Source: Alligator mississippiensis (lineage: Eukaryota; Chordata; Crocodylia; Alligatoridae). Taken from it: 64,000 nt of DNA. The position numbers and the translations under genes were made by a program. The DNA is taken from NCBI RefSeq assembly GCF_030867095.1, contig NC_081835.1:43631892-43695891 (forward strand), written 5' to 3'. The first letter of the stretch is position 1. Each line of letters starts with the position of its first letter. The notes beneath the pieces are model-generated. The model had not been told where the DNA came from. It saw only the letters and a program-made list of their open reading frames with translations, and made no database searches. Below, piece after piece: positions 45,137 through 57,180 of this stretch.

Positions 45137-46511
45137 CAGGGGCCGCTCCCTGCGACCCCTCCTTCTGCACAAATCCATGGACTACAGACCCCAACCACTG
45201 TGATGTAGGGAGAGAAGTGGGAGGGGAGTGGCACCAGATGCTCCCCTCTCCCCACTCCTGAAAGTGCAAAGCTCATGCCACATGCTCCCTCCTCCAGCTC
45301 TGGGGGCTTTTATACAAGAACAGAACCGTGTATGAGGGTGTGGATTGTGGAGTTGGTGTGGCAACTATGGGCCAAGGCCCTTTTTATTTTTATTTTATTT
45401 TATTTTTTAACCAAAAAAAAAAGTAAGCGAGGTTTTGGGAAGTGGGGAAATCCTTGCCTCCCCCACCCCTGCTCCCTAGCTAGTGGCTTTTGCCTCCCTC
45501 ACACTTCCCTCCCTCTCCCCCTTTGGCTGTGTGCACTAGACCAACCCCCTCCTGCCTTCTCCAGTAAATCAGTCCAGTAGGCTGCCAGTCATAGTCTCCA
45601 TGGAGGTGCCATACATCAAAAAGTAGCTTGCTGGGGCATGATGAAGGGGGTGACAACAGAGGTGCGGGAGAGGTTTCCTGTTCCCTGCCCTGCAGTGGCG
45701 GGTGCCTGATGTAGACTGGCTGAAGCAGACATTGGAAGATGCTGCTGGTGGTGGTGAAGTGCAGAGTGGGGTGGGGTGGGGTGGGTTCCCCCCCCCCCCC
45801 CATGTCTGTGACTCCCATCATGCTGTGCCAACATTGCAGTGCTGCTGTCATGTCACTCAGGGCCTGCTTGTGTAGACCTGTCCTCTACTCCCATGGTACA
45901 GGCCTGCCTGCCTCTTCCCTTACCCTAGAGCAGGAGCCACTGGCTTCAGTGGCATCCCTGTGTAGCACTTGGGCCAGACTAGCCACCCAGACCCCTGTGG
46001 GACTAATGGTTCTCTTTATGTCTTGGTGCTGGGCAGGGCTGTTTGGAGGGTTTCTTACTGCACTGGAAGGGTGGTCTCTAGTAGTACAGTGTGCACTCAC
46101 AGCGATGAAAGGAAAGCCTTTCCATCATGCCTGCCTGCCTGCTTGCCTGTCCTGGCTCCATGCAAAGGTCAACCCCCCTCTCCCTGTTCCCTTGAGGGAA
46201 CAGGCACTCTCCCCAAAAAGCTGGCAGCACAACCCCCTCCTAACACCGAAGATGCCTCCTGTCAGTCCAAGCCAAAGCTTGAAGGAGTCAGACTGGGCCA
46301 GGTGTGATGGAGGCTGGATGAACTCACTCCTCCCTGTGCTATCTCACCCCAGCCCTGGGACTGGGCAACCTGGAACTGGTCAGAGATGGGAACTTAACTG
46401 CAGCCAAGTGGAACAGAGGGGATGTGGGGCAACTGTCAAGGCTCTGAAATGCCCAGGGGGGCCACAGGGCTAAGTACCTGCTTTTAAATGATTTGTTTCT
46501 ATCCTGTGGTG
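45137..46511 (+). other. Start of the IFRD2 3' untranslated region
   Basis: Noncoding sequence after the IFRD2 stop, with a T-rich and A-rich stretch near 45377-45422. No AATAAA is seen close by, so the end of the transcript is not fixed. The first candidate signal I see is ATTAAA at 48194-48199. Confidence 0.4.
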
Positions 46512-47345
46512 TAGGTTGTAGTTGTGTTGGTCTAAGGACATAAGCTGACAAAGTTCTTTACTAAATCTGGTATCTTTTATTAAACCAACCCAAATAGTTG
46601 GAAAAATTCTCCTTTGCAAGCTTTCAAGTACAAATACCCTTCATCAGGCAGAAGAAGCTTCTGTAGTTGGTCTGTGCTCTTCCTGGATGGAGTAGTTAAG
46701 TAGCCAGAGGCCAGTACTTATTCAAGACAGCCAGTCAGATAAAATGTAAATTAAGGTAGTCAATAGGTGAGAAATGGGGGGTGGGGGAGGGGAAAGTAGC
46801 TGTAGTCAATGGAGGGGGGAGGAGGGAACGAAAGACTTGCTGGTAAAAAGTGGCAAGGTTACCTGCAGTCAGATGTTAGGTAGGTTATAATGTGCCATAA
46901 ATCCAATGTCTGTATTTAGTCCATGATTTTAAATCCAGTCTCTGAAAGGTGTTTTGTAAGTTCCCTTTGAGGACTAAAACAGTGATTGGAGAGAGGGTGG
47001 AAAATATGTAGGAGAAACCAAACAACAACTGCACCAGAATGAATGCACACTGAAAATCTATTAAAGACAAGAATACCCAATTACCTGTGGGGGCACATTT
47101 CTTACAAGGAAGCCACTGTCTCTTCAGTGTCTCAGTTCTAATCTTCAAAAGGAATTTACAAAACACCTTTCACAGACAAGGTTATGAACTTCACTTCCTC
47201 AACCTACTAAATACAAAAGATCTTTCCCCATTCCCCCACCTGTCTCTCACCCTGGCAAAGGGTATTTGTACCCAAAAGCCTGCAAAGAAGAATTTGAGTT
47301 GGTTTAATGAAAGACACTGGATTTATCCAAAGAGCGTTTATTTGC
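46512..47345. mobile_element. Foldback-type inverted-repeat element
   Basis: The left arm (about 46545-46660: AAATCTGGTATCTTTTATTA, CAAATAGTTGGAAAAATTCT, TTTGCAAGCTTTCAAGTACA, ACCCTTCATCAGG) is repeated inverted near 47240-47330 (AAGGGTATTTGTACCC, GCCTGCAAAGAAGAATTTGA, GTTGGTTTAATGAAAGACAC). Further inside, AAAGGTGTTTTGTAAGTTCC at 46945 and GGAATTTACAAAACACCTTT at 47151 form a second inverted pair. The arms thus extend far inward, as in a long palindromic DNA transposon. It has no coding capacity. Confidence 0.75.
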
Positions 47346-49353
47346 TTTGTTTTTATCCTAACACTGTCCAGAAGCCCCTTTGGCTCTGACCCATGTTTCT
47401 CCCAGCCCCAGCACATGTAGGCAGTGCAGACTCAGCACCACCCTCCTATCTTTCCCCAGCCCAGCCCAGCTGGTGTGTACAGTGGGATAGGTGCTAGCCC
47501 CACCATCCTGCAAAAGCCATTTGGTGCCTTTGGCTGGGGGGCATAGCAGGGCACCAGTTCCTTCCTCATGGCTCTTGGTGCCTGGTGAGCATTAGGGCCC
47601 TTCCCTTGCTCCTTGCATTGACTTCAGCCCTGGGCTGAACTGTGCCAGCTGAGGTTGGAAAATGCATTGGGCATCAGCTTGGATTGCAGTGGTGGTGAGT
47701 GGAACAGTGACTCAGAAGTAGAGTCCTTCCCCCCACCCTGTCCCAGTGACCCAGCTGTGCCTGAGATATATGCACCACAGGTCTGGAGTGATTCTTCTAA
47801 CCCCTCACCATTATGCTGGCTGGTGGGCTGAAGCTTGGTACGGAAGTTTGCTGTGTGGATTCCAGCTTGCTGCACAGAAGAATCATGTTGCTTTGCTCTG
47901 CTGGGGCTGTGCCAAAGCAGTGCCAGGCCTCCAGGGCTTGCAGAGGGGTAGCAAATAAGTGCCAAACGGGGAGAAATGACCAGGCTGAGCCATTGGTGTG
48001 TGGGGAGGGCAGGGACTTGGGGAGAAGTGAGCCCCAGTTTGCAGCAGCTCCTGAGTGAAACAAGTGTCCCTTGTGGCTGCTGCTCAGGGCTGCCTGTCCC
48101 CACATGCCATTGGGGTGCCTCCCCCTACCCCTACATAGGGGGTTTCCCAGGAATGTATTTATGTGATTTTATAAGATGAGGATTATTATGATAATTAAAA
48201 GGCTCATTGAAGAGTTGCTTGGCAGTTGTTTTGGTGCAGAGGGCACATGGGCTAGGATGAGAAGGGAGAGGTGAACAAGTGGGAGCACAGGAGTGATGGG
48301 CTGGCTGCTCTGGTTCCTTCCTGACCTGCAGGGCTGTGCTGGCTGCTTCCTCACAGTGGCATGTTCCCCGCCCCCCCCGCCCCCCAATGCCTGAGGGGGA
48401 TGAGCAGAAAGGGCAGTTTTCATCTCAGCTCCCCCCAGGACCTTTGCTAGTGTGGGGCATGCTAAGCTTACATCCTGCTCCTGAGGACAGCCTTGACTTT
48501 TCTGCTGCTTTGTCCTGGGGTAAGGACCAAACGCTCTAAAAACCTGATGGAACAAGCACAAGTCGTGCTTGCTGCCATGTCTGCCCTGCAGTGATCTGTG
48601 CCAGCCTCCACTAGGCCAGCTCCATCAACACTCCCTCTAGCTACCCCTGCTCTCTGTGCCTTGCCTTGCCTCACCCCACCCTGTTCTGCCCAGGCCCCTC
48701 TTGCCAGCATCAGCTGAGCAGCTGTGACATGCAGAGCCAAGATACCAGAACTTCAGTGCACCGGGCCCAGGTCCCTCTCTGGTGGCACAGGGTAGGGATA
48801 GAAGGCAGGGGTGCTGTGTGCTGCCTGCTCCCTGTCAACTGCCCAAATGCAGCCTTAGCATTCACAACACAGACCAGGCCTTGGATCTCTTCTCCATACC
48901 TGCTCTTGGCTCCGGGGCACAGGCAAGTCCCTGGAGCCTGGCTGTTTATTGGGGTGATGCAGCAGTTCAAATAGCTTTTCACTGGAGGGATGGAGGCGCA
49001 CACCCCCAGCTGCTGCCTTTGGCTTTGTTCTTGAGCTGATTCTATGTCACCCCAAAGGCCATTGGGGGCTGCCCTTCCATGGGCCTGCTTGGCAAAGCTG
49101 GAGGACCCAGGGGCTTCCCAGGCTTTACCTGGCTCCCAGGGGCTGCAAGACTGCTCTAGCCTCTGTTATATGAGCTGTGTGGGAAGTGGTCTGTACCATG
49201 CACTGATTCCCATTAGGTTGGGGCTGATTCGAGACAGCAGCCTGCCCTCCCTCCCGCCCCACTGTACCATTTGCCCCCTTGGGCCAGAATGCTGCTGTGC
49301 TCCTGGGGCAGGTGCAGGCGGTGAGGCTGTCAGCAGGGCATGTGCATCGTGGC
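47346..49353. other. Stretch between IFRD2 and the LSMEM2 3' end
   Basis: No exon is supported. ATTAAA at 48194-48199, in an AT-rich pocket, is a candidate distal polyadenylation signal for IFRD2. Short open frames on both strands show no domain I know. Confidence 0.4.
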
Positions 49354-49359
49354 TTTATT
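49354..49359 (-). promoter_or_regulatory. Polyadenylation signal of the LSMEM2-like gene
   Basis: On the minus strand AATAAA (TTTATT on the plus strand) lies about 350 bases beyond the stop at 49713. Confidence 0.65.
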
Positions 49360-49712
49360 GTCACATATAAAAATCTATATGTAGATGGGTGGAGGAAGCA
49401 TTGGTGTGAGAGCTGGAGGGGGCAGTGTGGGGAGGATTATAAATAAGGTGCTCCTGTAGGGAAGGGGATGGGGGTTCTCCACCTAACAGAGTAAAGTCTT
49501 CTGCTCCTGGGAGAGGCCCCAGGTCAGTAGTGACGGTGCCCCAATAAAGCCAGCAGTCTGTACTGTGGCCTCGGGGCCCCCACAGGGGTCAGTCTTTACC
49601 CTGCAGAAAGGGGGGTGCTGTCTGGTACCAGTGTCCTAGAAGCGCCAGGCAGCACAAGGCTTCTGCCCTCCCTGTCCAGGGCCAGAGGGCACAGCAGGCA
49701 GGACAGTGTGGC

Positions 49713-52019
49713 TCAAGTCTGGGCTCCAGGCTCTGTGGCATTCAGCCGGCTCCACAGCTGCAAGCTGGTGGCTCTCATCTGCCGCACGGATTGCTCCTGG
49801 CTTGTCAGCCACTGGGAGAGGACGCGCAGCGATTCGCTCTGCAGGACTGTGGGCCAGGAGGAAATGGGTAAGATCCCAGCCAAATGAACCCTCCCAGCTA
49901 TGCAGAGAGGCCCAAGACTTGCACTCACCACCCGCTGCCCAGGGAACGACTTCCCAGCAGCCTCCACTAGGGGGCAGCAATACCCACAGCTCCCCAGTAC
50001 TGGTACAGCGGGAAGCTGGAGCTCTAAATGTCCCATGAAGCTGAGAGCATCTTTGCTTGCCCTGCAGTGCCCCAGGTGGCGAGGCTGGAAGCTGGCTCCA
50101 GCACCCTCAGCCGAGGGGCATCTCCCCAGGGTGGGATGCTTAGGCTGACAAGGGGCTATAGGCCCAGCAGGACCCCCCCCAGTACTGAATCCTGCCTGCT
50201 CATGAGCCCAGCTCAGGCTGCTGCCCCCATCCCAGGACTAAACTGGTTCCTCAACCTGGTCACCCTTGGGCTCCCTGGCTGGGCTGGGGGGGGGGCCAAT
50301 CCAGGCCCTGCCTGTGACTGCACCACAGCGGGCCATTGTCCCTGGAGTAGGGTGGGGCTGTGAGTTGCCATCCCAATGCCACCCTCAATGCCATTCTTGC
50401 CATCCCAGTACCACTCTCCATTCCTCCCTCCGTCCTCTCTGGGGCACGGGCAGGCAGAGTCAGGTCAAAGGGCTGATGGAGTCCCACAAAGGCAGTCGTC
50501 CCCAGATGAATGAATGCAGCATGGGATCAGGGCAGGCCTGTGTGGTTTGCCCGTGCCTGCTGTCCCACATGCTAGCCCATGGCTCCCAGCACAATTCCCA
50601 TGCACTCACGAGGGGGAACCCTTGCTCCCTCGGTGCCAATGGTTCGTGCCCCATGCAGGCAGGGTGCTCAGGACAAGGGAGGTGAGTGCTCTGCTCCTCC
50701 AGGGTCCCTGGCAGGGCCATGGCCTGCCCCCTACCAATGCTCTCCCACTCCTTGCTTGCCCAACCCAGGCCAGACCCCCATGGGATCAGTGACAGGGAGG
50801 GAGCACCACGTACCGCTGAGGTACACGGCCAGCGTGGCAAGGATGAGGCTGGCCATCACCAGCATCCCGAGAAAGGTGAAGAGGGCCCGGCGGCAGCAGA
50901 TGGGACCGAAGCAGGGGCAAACGGGGTCAGGGCGGACGGGGCGCAGCATGGGCAGAAGCCCATGGTGGGGGGTGATGTGCCTGGCAGGGTGGGCGTGCAG
51001 GGCTCGCGGGGCATTGGACGGAGATGGGTCATTCCCTGGAGGAGGGAGAGGTTAGGTTAGGAAAGCATAAGATGCCAGCACCCCTCTGTCCACACGCGCA
51101 CGTGCACACACCCCAGTACTGTGGCATCTCCTCCTGTGCCACAAGCTGGAAGGCAGCACTATAGAGGGGAGAAGCTGAGCTCCAGTGCCACAAGGCTGGA
51201 CGTGAACTTCAACACCACAGCACCCTGCTCACTGAGGATCTGCCATGCAGTGTACCTGCCACAGGATCCTCCCATGCTCTTCCCATGCTAGCTCCTTGTC
51301 TGTGCCAGCCTGGACACAGCAATGTCAACAACGGGCTTTCCAAGTGAGCGGCCTGCAACACAGCCTTTCAGGCTTCAGCCTGATCGCTGCCAGACCTCAC
51401 CCCTGTCCCACCAGGATCTTTCCCTTGCTGCTGAGCCGTGTCCCATTCCCTGCCCTGTCTCTGGATCTCCCACGTTCCCTGATGTGGGGTGAGATTTGGC
51501 ATCCTGTCTTTATCCCTTTGACACCCACCCACCATTCCCAAACAGCTGATGGCTGTGGCTCTGCTAGTCCCCAACAGAGCCCCCTCCCCTCCTCCAGGAC
51601 TGAGGGGGGAAGGTATCCTTGTTGCATCCCCAAATTTCCCTGCACCCCAATCCTCTCACTTCATGCTGAGGTCTTAGTAATGCCCCTGTTGCTTCCCCTC
51701 CTGCTGGGACTGGCAGGCTTTTGTGTCCTGGCAGATGTGTCCTGGCCAGCACTGTGATTAGGATCTCTGGACTGAGTGAGACACCATCCATGGTCTAGCT
51801 GGGAAGCCTACTACTCAGAACCACCCTCTCTCCCCACTTTGCATGTGTGCTGGGACCAGGTCTCACCTTCTGTGCCCTTGTGACTCTCCTGGCCCCCAGA
51901 TGCCCAGTACAGGTCACTGATGGACTCCACTGGGTGCAGGTCGATGTCAGCCAGATCATTCCCGCTGAGGCTGAGGGGCTCCCCATTGAGGGATGCTGCT
52001 GCTGTTGCCACTCTGTCTG
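49713..52019 (-). CDS. LSMEM2: Leucine-rich single-pass membrane protein 2 (first exon not placed)
   Basis: Three minus-strand exons chain in phase: 51867-52019, 50814-51035 and 49713-49846, all with AG/GT borders, giving 169 residues to the stop. The first carries LADIDLHPVESISDLYW. The second has a cysteine cluster, CPCFGPICCRRA, then a leucine-rich membrane segment (LFTFLGMLVMASLILATLAV). The last has VLQSESLRVLSQWLTSQEQS and ends RLNATEPGAQT, with a possible N-glycosylation site, NAT. No in-frame ATG precedes the first exon and its acceptor needs one carried base, so an upstream start exon is missing. The name rests on the single membrane span and the position tail-to-tail with IFRD2, as in mammals. 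Function is not known to me. Confidence 0.75.
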
Positions 52020-52590
52020 CTAAAGAAGGAGGATCTGTGAGGGGGGGGTGGCTTTCCAAGGCTTGGTGATGGTGATCTCCAGTCACATCCCATCTGGCCC
52101 ATCCCTAGGGGCAGGCCAGGATTCTTCCCTACACTTTGCTCATCACAGCTTGCCCTGTTTGGGTGAAACAGGGCCCTCACAGACTCTATGGGGCTAGTAA
52201 GGAGCCTTTCATTCCTGGCTGGCAATGGAGTAGGGGGTACACAGAACAAGGTGGCACTGTGTGGTGCAGGCTATCCCACAGGCAGGCAGGCCTACCTTAG
52301 CCTGGCCTGGACCTGCCTTACACACAGCTGGTATCTTCCTCCTGCACAAGGCTGCCTTCAGCTGCCTCCTTGCACACTTTTCTGCTTCTGTGTATGGAGC
52401 CAGATGCTGACTGAGAAGCCCATAACAGTGAGTCAGTAAAGTCTTTAAAGTATTTAAGCTGGCAGTAGAAATACTGAGCAGCCTCAGCTTGATTGAAGCT
52501 CCAACAGAGCAGAGCAAAGCACAGTACAGCCCAGAGCCACCTGGTTTCTGATCAGGAGCATAACATCCTTCAGAGAGTTTTCTCTTAGCC

Positions 52591-52816
52591 CAGGGGTCAG
52601 CAACATTTTTGGAAGGGTGCCAAAAACACCCATGACCTTGACTTGTAAGATGTTGGCATGCCCAGGACAGGTGGTGGGGGAAGCCATGAGGGGTCTATCC
52701 TTGTTGTGGCAATGCAGCCCTAGCTCCTTCCTCACCATCCACCCTGAGGCACACGTCAAGCAAAATGCCTTTGAGTGCCACACGCTGGCACCCCTGTCGG
52801 GGTTTGCTGACCCCTG
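52591..52816. mobile_element. Short hAT MITE
   Basis: The ends CAGGGGTCAGCAAC and TTTGCTGACCCCTG are near-perfect inverted repeats. The 8-base flanks TCTTAGCC and TCCTAGCT match at six positions. The 226-base interior (TGTAAGATGTTGGCATGCCC, TTGTTGTGGCAATGCAGCCC) is shared in part with 29835-30606. Confidence 0.8.
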
Positions 52817-53088
52817 TCCTAGCTGTTGCTGCTGCTGTTGCTACCACTGCTGTTCTTGAAACCCTAGCTACCTTTAATATTGCTAGGTTGCAGGTAGCCT
52901 ACTTTGAGTGTTTGTGCTAGGACAGGGAAAGCAGGACCGGCAGGCGTAAGGATGGTGGACTGGGGCAGAGGGAGCAGGGGGCAGAATGGTGCAGTGCATA
53001 GTCAGAGGCATCAGGGTGTGGGGTGAGTAAGGGGCCCCAGCAGAGGCGGAGTGAGCACAGCATAAAAGCATGGCAGCAGCCAAGCAGG

Positions 53089-53353
53089 GTTGCAAACCCA
53101 AGAAAACTTTTTATACTGCAAACTTTTTACTGACAACCTTTTTTATTTTTTTTTACTATGGTTGATGTTAAACCCCTAAATTTGAACCCAGCCCTTCTGA
53201 CTGGGAGCCTGGCAGCAGGGCAGGGTTTGGCAGAACAGTTACTTTTCCAATATGTAAAACATTTATTAGTAAAAACGTGTCAGAAAAAGAGTTTGACTGT
53301 CAGTAAAAAGCTTCCACATTGTCAGTAAAAAAAAATGTTCTTGGCTTGGTAAC
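53089..53353. mobile_element. Short inverted-repeat element with repeated TTACTGACA motif
   Basis: GTTGCAAACCCAAGAAAACT at the left and ATGTTCTTGGCTTGGTAAC at the right are inverted partners over about 30 bases. TTTTTACTGACA recurs several times in both orientations. It is noncoding and 265 bases long. Confidence 0.65.
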
Positions 53354-56067
53354 AAACAGCCCAGGCCAGAGAGAGACCTTTTGATGCCTCCTGATAACTC
53401 CAGCCCCACTTTTCTCTCACCCCACAGATCCCTAGCTCTTACCAATGGATTGTCCCATTCCAGGTGTTCCCAGGGGCTGAGGCTGGAGCCAGAGCCTTTC
53501 ATAGTAAACCCATGCATGGAATTCAGTCCAGTGAACAAATGGGCTCCTGGGTAAAAACACATGCTGCAGTGTCTGGAGACCTGCAGGCAGAAACCTGACT
53601 CGAGGACAAAGCTGCATCAACCTCAGCAGCCTCTCTGTAGCTAGTTGTTCCAGAGTGTGACCACACACATGGCACATCACTATTCCGTGCCTCCACTTCC
53701 CCATCTGGAAAATGGGACTAATCCTTCCCTACCACATAGGGCTAATGCTCTACGAGGTGCTCAGGTACTGCCAGGTGCCCTGTCCCTGACCTGCCCCTAG
53801 GTTTACTCTACCTCTAAGCTTGAGGGGTCTGGGTAGGTTTAACTGGGGTGGTATTTGCAGTGTGTGAGGCCACCAACTCATTCCTAGCAAGAACTGCCTC
53901 TTGCCTCAGACCCCCAGCTTGGCCTGCTCCTGCAGCTGATGCTCCATCTCCTGTTACCAGGCCTGGAGACAGCTGCTATGTCCGGCTTTAATGCCGCAGA
54001 TTCTGATACATACAAAAATATGCTGCTGTTGGATGCTCCCATTTCAGGGTCAGACTGTTTAGCTGCAGTCACTTCAGGACAGTGTCCAGTCTTGTTAGAG
54101 GGAGCAGCATGTTGCCCTTGTGAAACCTATAAGTTATATGCAAACACAGGGGCCCATTAGCCCTGTCACCTCAATGTATGTGCCAGGGCTGACTGTAACC
54201 TAAAGCAGCAATCACATGCAGTCAGGCCCTGCAGCCACTGCCTCCCCTACCTGGCTCCAGCCCTCAGATCAGAGGCCCACTCTGCCCTGCTGCCGCACTG
54301 AAAGGCATCCTTGTGCTCACATTGAAAATACAAGGCTTCCTGAAGCCAGCTTGTTGTTCCCTGTCCTTGGCAGCTTGGATTTCAGCCTCTAGGATAAACA
54401 GCCACCTAGCATTGGCCAGTATAGAGGCATAGCTGGTTTTGGTTGGTTTAAAGGCCCTTCTGCAGCCTTGGCGCAGGTAACAGCATGTGGCCAGCCCCTG
54501 AGTGCTCAGTGATCATGTGTCAGGCTGCCCAAAATCAGGAAACTGGCTTAAAACAAATTACACATGTCAGATACTTGGTGGGGATCCCTTTTATTTTTCC
54601 TTTTGCTCTTGAGCCTGCACAAGCATCCCAGGCAAGTCTCATGCTTCTGCATGCACCAATAACAGCTAGCAGTGAAGGGTATTGTATTCAGCGTACTCCA
54701 GGAACTGACTTTGAGAACACTGAGTCGTGTAGACTTAATTAACAGGAGCTGGTAACACTGCACTGTAGCCCTCAGGCTGGCATGCCGGGCATCCTCCCTT
54801 CTCTGCACACACCGCAAGGCAGAGAGCAAGCAACATCAAATGGAGCCTGTATTAAACCACCAGACCACAGCAGCATCAGCTCCTTTTGTCACCTTCCCTG
54901 TGCCCCCTAGTGCTCCATACTCTGTAATGCGTGTACTTGCTGCTGCACCAGTGCTGCTCAGTGGCAAAGCTGCCATATGCCAAGGAGGGATGGCCCACCT
55001 GATTTCTGGGGTGGGAGCTGGGTGAGGAGCAAGCAGTGACCAGCTGTATGGAGCAGGGCAGAGATCAATGCAATGACTGAACATGAAGTCACCCCTCTCC
55101 TATGCTCTGGGGTTTCACCCCTCCCCTTGCTGGAGTCACTGCTCCTAGGGGCCATGCCCCATTTGAGCAGCAGCCTTCATCATGGGCACCTTGCTGGCAG
55201 CTGTCTCTCCATGTGTCCCTCCCAAGCCTGCACCAGGGCAGCCTCACAAGCTCTCTTAACCCCTCATTGCCCCTTGGACCATGCCCAGTGGGCTGGACAT
55301 GCAGAGGGAACGGCTCTGCACACAGTACATGAGGAAATCCCTTCCGCCCATGCACCAGCTGCCACCCCCCAGCTGCCCCCTGGGTCTTTTACCCAGTACC
55401 TTCTCCAGCCTCCCTGGTCATTGCTGCAATGGCAGCCCCCACTGGCACGGTCTTCAGGCACCCAGTATCCGTTCTGAAGGAAAGCCTGGCAGAGCAAGGA
55501 GGCACAGAAGAAGCTGTGGAGAGGCCCCTTGTCCTTCCCAAGGGAGCTGCCCAGGAGCCGCCACTGGTTCCTACAGCACCAGCTGCTCAGCTTAAAATAG
55601 GAATGTGAGGAACACAAGGAGGAGCTATAAATAGAGGTGGCATGAGCTGGGCAGTGTGTGGGGGGGATGCAATGGGCTGTGTCAGGGGAGTGTCTGGGAC
55701 AGACACAACTCTGGGTAGCTGAGGGGCAGAGGGCCATGGAGCCCTCCAGAGAAAGCTGGGGGTGAGAAGTGACCTGCAGTGAATATATGGAGATGCCTCC
55801 CCTGCCCTATGGATGCTTCAACAGCTCCTGATCCCTTGGGAGCTGCTCTAGATCACTGGGCAAATGATGTCAATAGCTCAGGTTAATACTACCGGCTACA
55901 TTGGCACAGTGCCTGGATGTGAAATAGTTAAACCTTAGCTCCCTGCGGCTTTAGCAAAGCATATCTGTCCCAGGGCACCAGTGGGCACTGGAACATGACA
56001 GAAAAGGAGTGGTTGTTCCCTTAACACTAGCAATTAGGATAATCTCCTGGGCAGTAAGGCACAGGGT
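53354..56067. other. Intergenic stretch, no gene seen
   Basis: A minus-strand open frame near 53440-53520 ends at a good GT donor, but its phase does not fit the first placed LSMEM2 exon. Nothing else is supported. Confidence 0.4.
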
Positions 56068-57180
56068 CATAGAGACGTAGAGCTGGAAGGGACCTCCAGA
56101 GGTTATCTAATCCAACCCCCTGCCTGAGGCAGGATCATCCCTATCCAAACCATCGCATACAACCATAATCTAAACCCTACATAAGACTACCCTCAAACCT
56201 GACACAACACAGATCTAGCCACAGGCAAAGCAGGAAAACCCTGGCAGTCAATGTCCTGCGTCTATAAAATGTTGTTGATACATGCTCAAGAAGTCCTGGG
56301 CAGAGGGCCACCCCCCCCCCACTACAGAGGAAGGCTACAATCCCGAAGCCATACCAGTCTGACCATGAGGTAAAATTCCTTCCTGACCCCAAGCATGGGG
56401 GTCGATCTGATCCTGAGCAGGAACCCCTGGCTTTGGTCCTGGCAGGAGCATTGGCACACCCCAGTCAAAGTCCCCAGTCTTGGCTATAATCCAAAGCCTT
56501 AGCTCCATCCCCTGTATGACGACCCTCTGATTTTCCTCTTCTCCAGACTAAATAATCTCAACTTTTCCCTGTAAAGCATGTTTCACAGACCTCTAATATT
56601 TTTTGTTACCCTTCAATGGCTTCTCTCTAATTTGCCTACATCTTGAAGCAGTGCCTAAAACTGGACATAGCACTGCAGTGGAGGCCTCACCTGTGCCAAA
56701 CAGAGTAGATGATTCATTTCTTTGGACTTGCAAGAGTCCAGTTAATACAGAACAGTATGATGCTGATCGTATTTTTGCAGCAACAGCACCCTGCTGGCTC
56801 ATATTCAGCTTCCAGTCCTCTATAACCCCCAGGTCCTTTTTTGAAGTCTTGCAGCCTTGCCAGCATATATTTGCGCATGAGATTGTTCCCATGTGCAGGT
56901 CTCCACACTTGCCCTTATTGAATTTCATTCTGTTAGCCTTGGACCATTTCTCTAGTTTATCAAGGTCATTCTGAATCCTTATCCTACTTTCCAGGGTGCC
57001 TGCATCTTCACCCAGCCTGGCATCACCTGCAAATCTACTGTCACTCAGTTCCATCCTCCAAAACATTAATGACAACACTGAAGGGTGCCAGATCCAGATC
57101 CTCCCTTGATACCTCCTCCCAATTAGACATTGCCCATTCAGAGGATTCAAGGCCAAAGTCTGACTTCTCCACACCACTCT
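56068..57180 (-). mobile_element. CR1-like LINE, 3' part
   Basis: From left to right on the plus strand: a 3' tail (GGGTCATAGAGACGTAGAGC, GGAAGGGACCTCCAGAGG), the 3' UTR also seen at 42945-43430, then minus-strand coding remnants LDKLEKWSKANRMKFNKGKC, which answer LDRLDKWAENNRMQFNKEKC of the intact CR1. Many changes; an old copy. Confidence 0.8.

Noticed and set aside
53440-53520. Candidate first exon of LSMEM2 (MKGSGSSLSPWEHLEWDNPL then GTAAGAG)
   Set aside because: The donor is good, but the exon ends in phase 0 while the next placed exon needs one carried base.
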